Shown piece by piece: positions 1 through 12,443 of a stretch of DNA of 64,000 nt. This DNA comes from Heliocidaris tuberculata (Eukaryota; Echinodermata; Echinoidea; Camarodonta; Echinometridae), in the NCBI GenBank assembly GCA_025618425.1, contig CM046836.1:11400061-11464060 (forward strand), written 5' to 3'. The notes beneath the pieces are model-generated. The model ran no database searches and was not told the DNA's origin. It saw nothing but the letters and a program-made list of their open reading frames with translations. The position numbers and the translations under genes were made by a program. Positions within the stretch are counted from its first letter, which is position 1. The number at the start of each line of letters is the position of its first letter.

Positions 1-3000
1 TATTTGAACAGTCCCCTGGCTCAGCAATCTCAGGTAAGTTATGCAAAGTGAGACATAGACAGAACCATAACTAGTTGAGAGAGGTAGTGGTTTCACCAGA
101 AGTTGCTCCAGATTGGTCAGTCATTTCATGGAGCTCCAAATAGCACCCTCCCATAGAGATTGTATACATGTGGGAGGTAACCATTGATTTTACCTTTCCT
201 TTTTAATTCTCATTTCCTCCCTGGGATGCTCTGTGTGTTTGCAACAGTGCTTATTACCAGTGGAGAATGGCAGTTATCTTTAAGAGATGTTTGAAAACTG
301 CACAGCCTAATGAACTTTCTGCAGGCAGGTCAAGTATATAAATTAATAGTGACTCATCTCTTTATACCACTTTGAAATCAGCTGCCACCCCAGCGCAATG
401 AGGCAGATCTTCAGGAGGAAGAGGAGCTTCAGTTAGCCATGGCTCTATCCCTTGATGAAGCAGAGAATAAACACCTGGTGAGTGTGCTTTCAGATTTATC
501 AAGCATATCTAAAGGCATCAAGTAAGTTTTATAAAGGCCCAGTATAAAGTACCCTGCAAAGCAATGAAATTACATCCCCCTGAAGGGGAAGGATGTCATT
601 TGAATATTTCGTTAAATGAGCACCTGACACCAGATATTGCCACACTATGTAAACATTATTATTTCTGTTTTAATGCAGACTTTTGAAGATGAACATAATT
701 TATATTATGGTTCATATCCTAGGGTGATGTTATGAGAACTCTGTTATCTTTTATGTTAATGATACATTAATTGATTGTCATAACAATTGAAATCATGCCT
801 GCAAGATTTCAGTGTGTGTATGAAGCCAGCTCAACTAAGACATTAAGCTATTACTTGACCCAAGTGAGATTTGTTATGACGTACCCAAAAGATAACATAG
901 TTATCAAAATACTACCCTAAAGTAACTGGGCAGTGCGTGTGAAAATCATTCCTAAAATGTATCAATGTATTGTTTGTTATGATTCTAGATCAAAGGAAGC
1001 AAAAGCCCTGCTGCGAGTACAACTTCTTCTTCCGTCCCTAGCTCTGCCTACAACTCTAGTGTAAGTTTCATTAATGATGTAAAGAAGTGAAGATGTATAA
1101 TTTTTTTATAAGGAAGATGAGTCCATGTAATGAACATGCTGATCACAGTCAAGATTGTGGTGATATTAATGATGATGATGATGATGTTGATAAGAATAGC
1201 AGTGATGATGACTGGTATTATCAGAATGATGCTTTGATTTGATTTGATTTCTCTTCTTTTCAGGTCTCATCTGCTCCAGCACCTGAGCCTGAGCTAGATC
1301 CTGAGGTGAGTCATCCATTTGAAAAGAGTAAAGACGTTTAAAAAAGTTAAAGAAAATTGTTAGGGCAGACAGACATGAATTGTCGGATTGACAGCCTAAT
1401 AATTATTTCAAAAGGCATTTGAGTTTGAAACTGTGAATGAAATGTGACATTCATGGGCAGTTGATGCCTTCCAGTTTATAAATATCATCGGTGATGTCAT
1501 TGTGACCATAAAAGAACTGGCCTTTTACATGTACTTGTAGCTATGATTACTCATCATATTGCAGTCCTGGATCAAACATGTTTATTATTGGCATATCTGC
1601 ACAATGATTAAATGCTGACCACAGCTCAATTATCAAATTGAATATATGATTTTCAAATCAAACCTTATTTGGGTTGTTGTTTTGTACATACAAGTGAAGT
1701 GTTCATTCACATGACTTTCGAGGAAGAGGGTGTGTTATTCTGATTCCCGTAGACAGGCTTTCCATTTACACTTTTCTCTTTAGACTCCGGTGTAGCAAAT
1801 GGGCACCTGGTTGGAAGGAGTTCTTATTATGCTAATGTAGTAAAACACTGTAAAAACAATATAAAAAATATAAACACTTGTCGTATAACAAAAGCTGGGA
1901 TAGAAATTGCAGAACCATGAGTGCCACTTACGGTATTCACTGAACTAGAATAAACTGAACGAGAATGAGATATTGTTCTCATCCCATTCGCAGCTTGCTC
2001 GCTACCTGAACCGGTCTTACTGGGAGCAGAAGCAGCAGGAGAATCGCAGCGCCATGCCCTCTGCCCCGTCTGGAGGAAGTGATGTCGTCCCGGCAACTGC
2101 TCCTCCTCTTTCCCAGTCCACCTCCTCTTTGCCCCAGTATTCTCAGAGCAAGACATTTGAGGTACATGTAAGATGCCTTTAGATTCCAATATTCTTCCAC
2201 TAGTTGGAATGCGCTTGCTAGAATGCTTTCGCAGCATGCAGAGAAATCTTTCAAATTTTAACCCCGGTTTTAAACATGGTAGACAATCCTCAATTGCTCC
2301 AGTCGCAATATAGGCATATTCACCTTGTTATACACTTACAGTGTAGCATGTTCATTCTTTATAGTTGTAATGATTTGTTTGTCTGTGGTCATGCTAATGT
2401 TTCATTTTACCTAGCTGCAAAGAAAGCAAGTATAAGGTAACATGTAAGTAACCAGGGGACTTTCAGAGATAAGTCTTATCTGAACGACTTGAATAACTGA
2501 CGATTTATGCCCCTGCTATATTTACATATCCAATGTCTATTGATAGTGAGGGGATGATGAATAGACGTATGATTGCTGTAATGCTGTAGGCGCTTTGTTC
2601 AGTTACATTGTAACTGGTAAGGTGCTATATAAGAAACAGCTGTTATTATTATTCTATTGACTGATGCTAATGATTTATGGCAAAGTGCACAATGGGTCTG
2701 ACTTTATTTTAAAACTGGGACTGTTGGTTCCAGGACCACTAGTCTGTTCATAACATTGATCTAATGTTCCTTAACACTTTCAGGAGGCACAGAACGGTGC
2801 CCCAGAGCCAGAGAACGAGGAGCTGGTCCGAAACATGTCCAGCAGCATTGATGTTCTGGTCAATCGGATGAAGAGTGACTCGTCCCGTGGCCGAAGTATC
2901 GCTAGCGACACCACGGTTCAAGGGCTGTTCCAGGTTCTGTCCAGCATGCATCCAAGGCTGCTCAAGTTACTGCAAGAGAAGGAGGAGAAGAGAAGTAAGT

Positions 3001-6000
3001 GGAGGACAGTTGGGGTCCGTGGTTGAACTGTTACTTGAGGGATGTTATCCAATTTGAGCTTATTTGGAAGCAGTACATGATTTGACCCTACTGTACATGC
3101 ACTGCATGTGCTTTTCCATGAGACTGGATCAATTTCTTATCATTTTGATGATTCCAAAAACCTCATAGTATACACCAATTCTTATGTAGACATGATCAAC
3201 CTTTCCCAATTGCTTTGAGATGGATTCTTTCACAATGTAATGGCATGACCTGAGCTCAACTTTATCTTTAAGTGCATAGTCAGCTGTATTTAAAAAAAAA
3301 AAAATTCTCCCTCTTTCAGCTCAAATGGAAGCTCTACAGGATAAACTGGCTCAGATCCGAGATGCCCGTGGGGCTCTAGATGCCCTCCGAGAGGAACATC
3401 GGGAGAAGCTGAGACGAGAGGCTGAAGAGGCAGAGCGACTCCGCCAGATGCAAATGGCTCACAAGCTGGAGATCATGAGACGCAAGAAGCAGGCAAGTCA
3501 CTGATTACACATTGCAACAGTCTATGACTTGGCTTGCTGGGTGCTGCAGACCCTTTTGCCAGGAGTAACTGCCACCCCTGCCCTCCAAGTCACAGATCAA
3601 AATCTATTTTAATGTATTCATTCGTCACTCCTTTGTTTTTACTTTTGTTTCTTTTGAAACTTAATTTGTAGATGTAGACCTTTTTAATTTCATTTTTGAG
3701 CTTGTAGAATAGTGACGCTAACCAGTGTAGTGAAACCCTCTCTCTATATATTCAATCTATTAATTTATCTGTTGCAGTGATTTGCACCGCCTGTGAATCT
3801 GTATCTATGTTTAATTATAATCATGAAGTTCAATTTTATAGTTTATCAACCAGTAACGATAGCACACCCTTTTCATTGAGTCATCTATGCAAATTGTAGA
3901 AATAAGAATGTTTTCAGATTAAGGGAAGAGTGATCACATTTTCATGCTCCATGTCCTTCAACTTGTGGATGTTCCCTTTAAAACTGCTGTTAATGCATGC
4001 CACAGGAGCTACAAAGGGAAGAAAGTAAACTGAAGTTTGAGGTAGGGACAACAACGTTACATACTGACGATCTTTCGACCTTTTGATATGCATGGTGTTC
4101 AAGGGCTCACTGTTGTTCAGTAATATATTTCATCCATAGTGTATTGTCCTGTTATATGTCAAGAGGTTTTTGTATCTCAATTATCGAGGGGAAAAGGCGA
4201 TGGTTTCGTTATCTAAATGTTAACTTTGAAAATACTTTAATCCATTAAGCAAGACTGTTTGGCATGTAAGAGAAGGATTTAAGGAGGGGATGTCTTTTTG
4301 ATAATTCCTTTTCACATTTGAGGTAAAAATATGTGCATAATAAAAGCTTGTCAGGACCAGCTATGTATGTCTCATCTGTTAGCAATGGTGCCAGGTATTG
4401 TAGTTTGGGTTGTCCGTCCATCCATCCATTCATTGTTAAATTGCTTAATCTTGTTGATATTTATTTTTATGATTTTCTCTCACTTTAATTTAAATTGGTT
4501 TACTGAAAACCAAATCAAAATATCTTGGCGAAATGGAATGAAATGCTCTGGAAGATAAGTGGTTCATCATGAAGTGTTTGCACATTTTACCCTGTTTGTG
4601 AAGTCCACTTATGTTATATCGAGAATGCATTTTGTCTTCCTTTTTTTCTTTCTGATTTATCAGAGGCCATCTACATGTAGATGCAATAACACCAGTAATG
4701 GGAGAAAGCATGAACAATTGAACCTAACTTGTCTTTTTAAATATGTTAAGTACATAGGGTAGTGGTCTACAATTCTTGCATCACATGTGAATTAATCACT
4801 TTGATCATTGCACTATGCAAAATGCTCGTAATCATGAAGGTGGACTTTTAAGTTGAACCTGGTTTAACTTTGTCCACTGATTTATAAAGCGCCAAGTGTC
4901 AAGCTCTTTTTTTTTGGCACAAATTTTAAGCTACACCAAAATGAATAAATAAAATCAATCCAGTCATCATGAAAAGAAAACGAGAAATTTATTATATGTT
5001 GATATGATTTTTATTTGTTTATCCAGTTGCAGAAATAGTAATTTTAATGGGATGAGGGGGATGACACTTGGCACTTCGTAAATCAGCGGACTAAATCACA
5101 GCCCTGTTTCATCAAACTTGTTATCAATAACACATTGCAATTTATAAGCTACTGAAATCCTTGTATCTGATTGGCTGAGAGCAAATTTGTCATAGAATGT
5201 GGCAGTTGTTACTGATAACAAGTTTTATGAAACAGGACCCTGCCCACTTAAACCTGGATTAAAGTTATTACACTTTCATGAATACTGGCCATTGTTTCTC
5301 CCAAGTAGTAAATGATAAAATGCCATCTTTTATGTGCTAATGCGGTGTTTTTCCATATACAGGAGATGCTGCAGTTCCAACAGCAGCAAGCCCTACTCAA
5401 GATGCAGGAGCAGGAGAGAGAGAGACAGATGTGGCTGGAACAACAGAAACAACAGCAACAGATGAGGCAGATACAATACACGGCCTATGGCATGGGTGGT
5501 AAGTCATCCTTGTTACTCTAAAAAAAATCCTGTCTTTATTGTTCTACCAAATTTACCTCATTCTTCATATTTGTTCCTCTCTCTAACTTAAATCCCCAAT
5601 TTTTCCATTCTTGTGCTGTTTTTCTTCTTCTGAAAATGATATAATTTATTCCTTCTTCTCTTGTATTTCCTTTTACTCTCAATTCTCACTCTACCCATAC
5701 TTTTCAACAGTACTTCTTTATATATGTATTTTTAATTATCCCTCATTAGTTTTTCCTGAAAGTTTGTATATTATTCCTTGTTAACCTTCTAATCCTTTTT
5801 TGTGTTCTTGGTTTTTATTTGTTTTTCACATATTTCGTCTACAAGAGTTTTAGCAATTTTACTGGCGTCTTGGTAGTGGTACCGGTTACAATCATAGATA
5901 CTGAGTAGCTCTTTGTCATGCCAAAAGATGCTGTAAGCAAGTCGATATAATTCATGTTACTTATTCATAAGTCAGGAGGAAATGCCTGATGGTCACAGTG

Positions 6001-7527
6001 ATTAAAAAAAAAATGAATTCTATATGTTGCTTGTTTTTTTCATTGTTTTTCTCTTTTTTTTCTTTTTTCTTTTTTTACCATCAACTGTATTTATGTTTTT
6101 GTTAATTTGCTGAATAACGTATGATTATAGTAACGATTTTACACTATTTTTTCTAGGTATGGGTCAGCCTGGTATGATGGCTCAAGGTGGTATGGCACCC
6201 CCACCAGGTGGAATGCAACCCCCTCCTCCTGGCCAGTATGTCCAGCAACAACAGGTAAGGGTATTGAATGAAGCATCAGAAGTAAATGTGGGTATTGGTT
6301 TCCAATCACTTATTGGAAGAACGGGATCACCGTCTGATGTAAAATGAACAGACTTGATTAACTTTTAAGAAATTGCTAACAATTCATATTCTCAGAGGCA
6401 TTTAATAGTAGTGGAAAATGATAAGCTCATGACGTTACAATCTTTAATTCCACTTTCCTGCAATAATTCTTATGAACCACAGCAGTTTTCCCCCTCTCGT
6501 TTTGCCAGTAATTGAGTTGGCTGATTGATTGGTAAAGGAGTGCATTGGGATTAAGAGTTGGCTCATTCAGTAATTGCTTACTTTGTTTGAAGAACTATGT
6601 GAGAGGAAGAAAAGAATTCTGTGATGTAAGCTTTAGGAATATGTATTTTCTCTCCATATTATTCTGAAATTTGGGTTCTCTTTAGTTATTGTGTAGTGTA
6701 AAAGCCCAATGGGACACATGACGGCAGACTGCTCAGAAAAATGCAGCACCAGAAATAAAGGGATATGTTTAATTCTAACACGTTAACGTAAAAAACAATA
6801 AGACAAATTGTCTTTGAATAAAATCATTTCATGGCATTGGTCTAATTTATTTCAGTATGGATCCCCCTCCCATACACCCTATGGGATGGCCCCACCCCAG
6901 GGAGGCTACCCTGGTGGTCCACCCCCTCCTACCACCCAGATGGATGCTGGACAGCCAACCACCCAGGTGGGTTACAACCAACCTCCATCAGGCTACCAGG
7001 TACCACTCCAGCAACAACAGCAACAACCCCCACCACCTCAGCAACAACAACTCCCACCCCAACAACAGCAACAGCAGCAGTACCAGCAACCGATGGCTGG
7101 TGGTGGCGGATATCCTTCCGGGCAATATGGCGCACCATCCCCGCAACAACAGCAACAGCCTGGTAGCATGAATCAAAGCTATCCCTCACCGCTCTCCTCT
7201 CTTGACTATCAGCAACAGCAGCAGCCCCCTCCACAACAGCAGCAGCAGCAGCAACCCCCGCAATACCAGCAACAAGCTGGCAACCCCTACAACATGCAGG
7301 CTATGGCTGGTGCTCTACCACAGGGCCAGGTGCCACCCCAAGGCCAGTATGGCTCATCAGCACCGCAGCAACAGTATCAACCACAAGGGCAGCAGATGAT
7401 GGGTGCAGGTGGTATGCAGATGGTACCCCCGGGTATGCAACAACAACAACAACCAGCTCCAGGCATGCAGCAACAACAGCCACCGCCACAACAGCAACGG
7501 GAGGACACATTGATTTCTTTTGAATAG
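1..7527 (+). CDS. HGS: Hepatocyte growth factor-regulated tyrosine kinase substrate (Hrs, ESCRT-0), 3' part of gene
   Basis: Coding exons read by eye, all in frame: 1-33, 382-477, 989-1060, 1264-1305, 1994-2161, 2784-2994, 3320-3492, 5363-5498, 6157-6254, 6856-7527 (stop TAG 7525-7527). Hrs is the ESCRT-0 subunit that binds ubiquitinated cargo on early endosomes and recruits clathrin and ESCRT-I. Exon 382-477 encodes a ubiquitin-interacting motif (EEEELQLAMALS). Exon 1994-2161 carries LARYLNRSYWEQKQQE. Exons 2784-5498 encode the helical/coiled-coil core, including DKLAQIRDARGAL and REEHREKLRR, very close to vertebrate Hrs as I know it. The last three exons are rich in Q, P, G and M and end in LISFE, like the clathrin-binding LISFD of vertebrate Hrs. 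The VHS and FYVE exons must lie before position 1, so the gene is 5'-truncated by the window. The intron after 3492 starts with GC (gcaagt), an AG|GC-AG intron. Confidence 0.95.
2586..2660 (+). mobile_element. 3' end of a SINE in an HGS intron
   Basis: The segment contains gcgctttgttc, then ggtgctatataagaaa, then a (TTA)n tail. This is the usual 3' end of tRNA-derived SINEs (GCGCTATATAA followed by a short AT-rich repeat). No convincing A or B box was found just upstream, so the copy is probably 5'-truncated. Confidence 0.4.
4006..4041 (+). CDS. HGS: Candidate 12-codon cassette exon of HGS
   Basis: Inside the 3493-5362 intron, a 36-base open stretch is preceded by cacag and followed by gtaggg. 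It would insert ELQREESKLKFE in phase between the KKQ and EMLQFQ exons. The insert is charged and helix-prone, fitting the surrounding coiled coil. Vertebrate Hrs has no residues at this point, and direct joining of the flanking exons already matches vertebrate length. The polypyrimidine tract is poor, so this may be chance. Confidence 0.25.
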
Positions 7528-7885
7528 AGAGTAGTCTGAATGTTTTAAAGCTAATGTAGATTTACAATTCTTGTCCATATCAGTCATTATGTATGTTGGT
7601 AAGCTTGTTTATTCTCTGTTATCACCAAACATAGCAATTGCAAATTCAAAGAAACATATCAAAAATCTGTATACACTGTACGACTTTTTGGGTGTTTTTC
7701 TTCTCATTTACGAACTGCCACTCCTAAAATATTTGTCGTGTGCACGTTGTTTACATGTATCTACAATGAGCTACATTGTATGAGAGCATGTTCATGTAGC
7801 ATACATTTATAGAAGTGGTTTTGCAAAAGTTTTTCATTGTCGAGTGTTTATGAAAAATTTCACAATAAAATTTCAAAGATATTTT
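7528..7885 (+). other. HGS: HGS 3' untranslated region with poly(A) signal
   Basis: AT-rich sequence after the HGS stop. The first AATAAA is at 7864-7869 and a second lies near 7946. No coding potential is seen. The exact cleavage site is not determinable from sequence alone. Confidence 0.55.
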
Positions 7886-8482
7886 TTGTATTCAAGTTCA
7901 GTGGTCAAGTAGAAGAGCTTTAGAATATATACCATAAGCTGCTTGAATAAACAGATTTAAATGTTATTACTCTTAAGATATAGCTTTGATGGAAAATATT
8001 TTACATATAGCTTGTTGTAGTTTTCAATTTATACAGGGGGGGAGGGTCTCAAAGGAGTATCCTTATATGAATGAAACAAAATTCTGTCAAGCTTTTCTCT
8101 AGGCAAAGAAAAAGAAACCATTGTTGTTGAAAGGAGTGCATGTTTATATATCATATCTATTATGTCTCTGTGCATTTATTATAAATTTTCTTTTAAAAGT
8201 GCTTAGAAATTTGTCATTAAGCATTGATTTAATGCATCTGATCTGAGAAGTATTGGATTACTAATGGGATATCAAATTGGCAATTCCATGATTATATGAC
8301 TGCTCCATTTATAATCATTATATTCAATATTCCGTATAAGTGAATTCTTTCTTAGGGTTTCGGTAACAGGTGGTTATATAGCTGAATTGGTATACCAGTA
8401 AACATTGTTATATACTTTTTTTTATGGGATTTAGTGTCCTTTTGGATGATCTTGTGTCATGCACAGTTTAGATGCTGCTTAA

Positions 8483-8917
8483 CCCTTTCAGCCATTAAAT
8501 GATTCTGTGTCCTTTCAGGACAGGAATTATTTAAGGGCTAAATTGATCACATTTCGTTCTTCAAATTGGCAACATTATTATTTTTTTTTTTTTAGTGCAG
8601 CATGGTTCTAAAAAGGTGCAATATTGAAAACAATATACATGGTCAGTAATTTTGTCGAAAATTTGAAAAAATAGCCAATTTTGATAAAAAACAAAGATTT
8701 TGAGCCTCTCAACATGTTGCCAATTTAAGAATATTAATCTTATTCTTGTTTTTTGAATTCCTGGTTTCAAACGCAATAATGGTCATGCATCAAAAATGGA
8801 CATATTGTGTGTAGAAATTTTTACTCTTTCTACTCATGCATCTGGTATATTATTTAGAGCTCTGAATCAAATGTTATTGAGCCAAACCACAAAATGTGGT
8901 CTATTAACTCAAAAGGG
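8483..8917 (+). mobile_element. piggyBac-like MITE (copy 1)
   Basis: The element begins CCCTTTCAG and ends AAAAGGG. It is preceded by TTAA (8479-8482) and followed by TTAG. The same sequence, inverted, is at 51949-52627, with TTAA on one side and TTGA on the other. CCC-type termini and a TTAA target fit piggyBac. There is no transposase ORF, so it is non-autonomous. Confidence 0.6.
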
Positions 8918-9839
8918 TTAGTTATAGCCATTCTTGGCTATTTGAACTTGCTCTTAAAAGTATACACTAACTTAAGTACCCCCTCCTCAAAAAAATAAAG
9001 GATGAAAACGATGGAGAGATGATAGTCTCAATTTTGACTGTGGAATTACATGTATTCCAGAATTTTTAGGAGGAAAATCCCTAACGATACATTGTTGAAA
9101 GAAAATTTCATGTAGTAAGTTTCAAAATGTTACCTAACGCTTATCATAATGCAAATGCTTTAAGTCAATTATTGCTCATGCTATTGAAACTAAAAGAACA
9201 TAACAGTTTATTCAATTCACATTGAATATAAATATGAATGTGATTAGACAATTTCTGCACGACTGGTGTATTTGAAAATTGAACTGAATGAAGGGGTCAA
9301 CTTGCAATATTATTGTGGAGTTGTGAAGATGAATGATTAAACAATCAAATATGATATTCTTTTGTTTTTTGTTATTTATTAAGAAAATTTTTGTCCTTTG
9401 TGTGACTTTGTAGATGATGTTGTCACTTGTCAGTCAAAATTTCAAATTTCACAAAGGTTGAATTATTTACAAAAGACAATGAAATAAAATACACAGTACT
9501 GCCAAGGCGTTCAGTGCATCGAGGTACATGTGGAAATATGAGATTAAAGTGTACCAACCACCTGAAAAAAAAATTTGCATACAGCTAGGAAGTATAAAAT
9601 TAACCTCAAAGAACTTTATCTGAAATTCTATAGGTCAACAGTTTAGGAGTATGAAGGAAATAAAGGATAACATGAAGGTGCTTGCGCGGAACCCAACCTC
9701 TGAGTTGGGTTCCGCGCGAGCTCTTATCTTGGCGAGCTGGCACGCGTGTGTGTGTGTAATTGGGTTTTTACAGACGTGTATCAATCAGATATGATTATTT
9801 ACCTCTGGGGACCAACCTTTAACATCACCATCCGAATGA

Positions 9840-9925
9840 CGTGACTCAGTCTCGAACCTGGGTCCGCTGAATCAGTTCATAACTTCCACTTATCTGGATT
9901 ACAGGCGCACGCCATGACGCCCAGT
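9840..9925 (-). mobile_element. SINE head with Alu/7SL-like internal promoter
   Basis: Read on the minus strand, 9914-9896 is TGGCGTGCGCCTGTAATCC, which closely resembles the 5' Alu/7SL promoter region. About 35 bases later comes CCCAGGTTCGAGACT (B-box core GGTTCGAGACT at 9858-9848). Spacing resembles Alu/7SL, but GGTTCGA is also the tRNA B box. I infer a pol III-derived SINE or a decayed 7SL pseudogene; the 3' limit is unclear and may extend toward 9684. Confidence 0.45.
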
Positions 9926-10416
9926 TGCGTACGGGTGCGTTGAGTTGTCTACTCACGAGTCGCTTTTATGCTTATAGAGAGTATAATTAAACTTGTAATA
10001 TCTCTTTATAGAAGTGATATTCGAAGCCCATATTTGGAATATAGTAGAATGACATGGAACCTCTAACATACAGAGTAAAATAATTTTGGGTGATTGTACC
10101 CTTTAAATATTTACCTCCCAAAATGAATTGGGTAAACAATGACAGGAATTTTGTGCTTTTTACATTTTGGCTAATTACTGTTACATTTTTTTAAAACTCA
10201 CTTGGACATGGATCAAGACAACCACAGAAATGTCTTTTACACAATAGAAAAAAAAGCAAAACAAAGAGGATGAATTTCTTTTTTTTTTGAACCCATCAAA
10301 TCCTTTTGGTTGAACTTTTCAATGCACAATTATACAGAATAATTTTTTAAAGAAATAATACATGATGCACTTAAAGTTTTACTTCAAAATTGTTGTAATT
10401 GTTATATAGTATCTTC

Positions 10417-12097
10417 CAGTGCTGTAGGACTCGAGTCCGGACTCGGACTCGAGACCGGTCTCGAGTCCCTATTTCTCGGGACTCGGACTCGGACTCGGAC
10501 TTGGACTCGACCAGTGGTGACTCGTGACTCAGGCGAAATCGGGCCGAGACCGGCAATTTTTTCAATTTTCCGCTTTTAATTTTAGCTCAAAAAATCACCC
10601 CAGGACACGCAAAAAACCCTGCTATTTTCGCGCACCTTGCTCGATTGAGCGGTACTTTAAACATGAACTTTAAAACGTCGATCGCCGTAACGGTACGAGA
10701 ATGTGCACAAATAGATGATAGATGTTAAGGTAAGTCGTTTTATGCCCGTATACACTCGTTATATACGTATGACACAGACAAGTGTTGAAATTGATATTAA
10801 CCATTTAGAGACGGATTAATCTATAACACACGTCTCCCATAGACCCCAGCCTGGGATATTTTGGGCAGTCTCAAACAGATTACTATTCCACATGTATTTC
10901 AAGCTAGTATCATAAACTACAGTGTTTATAATCTTTTTATCTTTTTACTTGCAACCTATGTTCCTATTGCAAAAAGTCATAGTCAGCAATTTAAATTTTT
11001 TGGCAGTGTCTAACGGTTTTATTACGGTTTAACAATTACATTCGTTTTACTTGAGTCACTTTGTCATGTAGTCAGTTTCCAAAATGAATGCTAATGTTGT
11101 ACTTGTTTTACAAGCCATAAGCCAGTTTATTTAACTAGCCGATACATGTACAAGGGTTTTATTAGGGTTTGACGATTCACTTTTTTATTACTTTAATCAT
11201 CTATTTGATAAGATTGAACTATTGGTGTTCTTGGGGAAATATTATTTTTCCCTCTTTTTTTCCCATTTCAGTTGGAAACTTTCTTTTCTATATTTGCTTT
11301 AATCATGTTAATGGCATTCAAGTTATCGTTTTGTTCTGTTGACTTATAATTGATAAAAGATAAAATTATAGGCCTTTGAAATGAACAAATATTAATTTGT
11401 GTAACTTTTCTTCATTGAGGTATCATCGAAACAATAGAGTCAACTCTCTATAATAACTGTGAGTACAAGCAAAATACTAAAGCTTGTTCACATATGAGCC
11501 ATTTGTCAACGAGACATTACCTTGGCACCAAAGGAGTGCATGTTCACTTGTTTAGTATTTTGGTTAATAAAACCTCTGAAATTCCACCAGTACACCAAAC
11601 CATCACCGAAAATCTAACCATAGACATTTATCTCAACATTTCTAATAGTTTCCTCCATTCTGTCAGAATTTTTTAGTGTTATATCTGGAAATCTTACTGA
11701 ACTTAATCTTATTAAGCACCAAGCGACATGTCACGGCAACAAATCACTCATTTGTGAGCAAGCCTTTATAGTTCTCCACATTCGTATTAAGAAAAATTAC
11801 AATAAATTAAATTCTCTGACAAATGGAAGTTTTCAATGAACCAGAAACTATTTATGTTATAGAGAGTTCACTGTGAGGCATTTATCATAATAAAAATAAT
11901 GTGACTTTAAAAAAAAATGCAATTTAAGATGTTCCCATCGGGACTCGGACTCGGACTCGGTTGTCCAGGACTCGGGACTCGGATGCCAGGACTCGGACTT
12001 GGACTTGGACTCGGACTCGGACTCGGACTCGGACTCCAGGGACTCGGACTCGGACTCGGACTCGGACTCGGATGGGATGGACTCGACTACAGCACTG
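10417..12097. mobile_element. Non-autonomous hAT-like transposon with GGACTC subterminal arrays
   Basis: The left end is CAGTGCTGTAGG and the right end CTACAGCACTG, giving an 11-bp inverted terminus CAGTGCTGTAG. Both ends are flanked by the same 8-bp direct repeat GTATCTTC (10409-10416 and 12098-12105), the hAT signature. Next to each terminus is a tandem hexamer array: (GGACTC)n at about 10428-10509 and at 11940-12085. The interior is AT-rich and holds no recognisable transposase. ORFs in the hexamer arrays (serine/glutamate or leucine/glycine repeats) are artefacts. Confidence 0.8.
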
Positions 12098-12105
12098 GTA
12101 TCTTC

Positions 12106-12219
12106 AATAAATATTTATTTTGCTTAAAATGAAGCAATGTTTTCACCCTCACATTTTTGAACCAGACATCTGCATTGTTAACTCAACTCAGGAAGTACAA
12201 ATGCAAGTGTATGACTGCA

Positions 12220-12261
<42 letters not shown>

Positions 12262-12396
12262 GTCAGTCTCTCTCTCTCTCTCTCTCTCACTCTTTTTTCC
12301 TCCATCTGTTTCTGTCCGTTTTTCTCTCTTTTTCTCTATTCCTGTTTCACTTGTTGACTTTTCTCCCTCTGTTTCTCTCCCCCTCTCTTTCTCCCC

Positions 12397-12443
<47 letters not shown>

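Larger units (their letters stand above)
7886..10416. other. Intergenic stretch between HGS and the hAT-like element
   Basis: No gene is recognised. It contains the piggyBac-like MITE, a perfect 14-bp hairpin at 9684-9717 (gcgcggaacccaac / gttgggttccgcgc, 6-base loop) and a reverse-strand SINE head at 9840-9925. The rest is AT-rich sequence in which nothing is seen. Confidence 0.6.

Noticed and set aside
6857..7587. Other ORFs overlapping the HGS last exon
   Set aside because: They are shadow frames of the CAA/CAG/CCA-rich coding exon.
11917..12132. Gly-Leu repeat ORF
   Set aside because: It is the GGACTC hexamer array at the right end of the hAT-like element.
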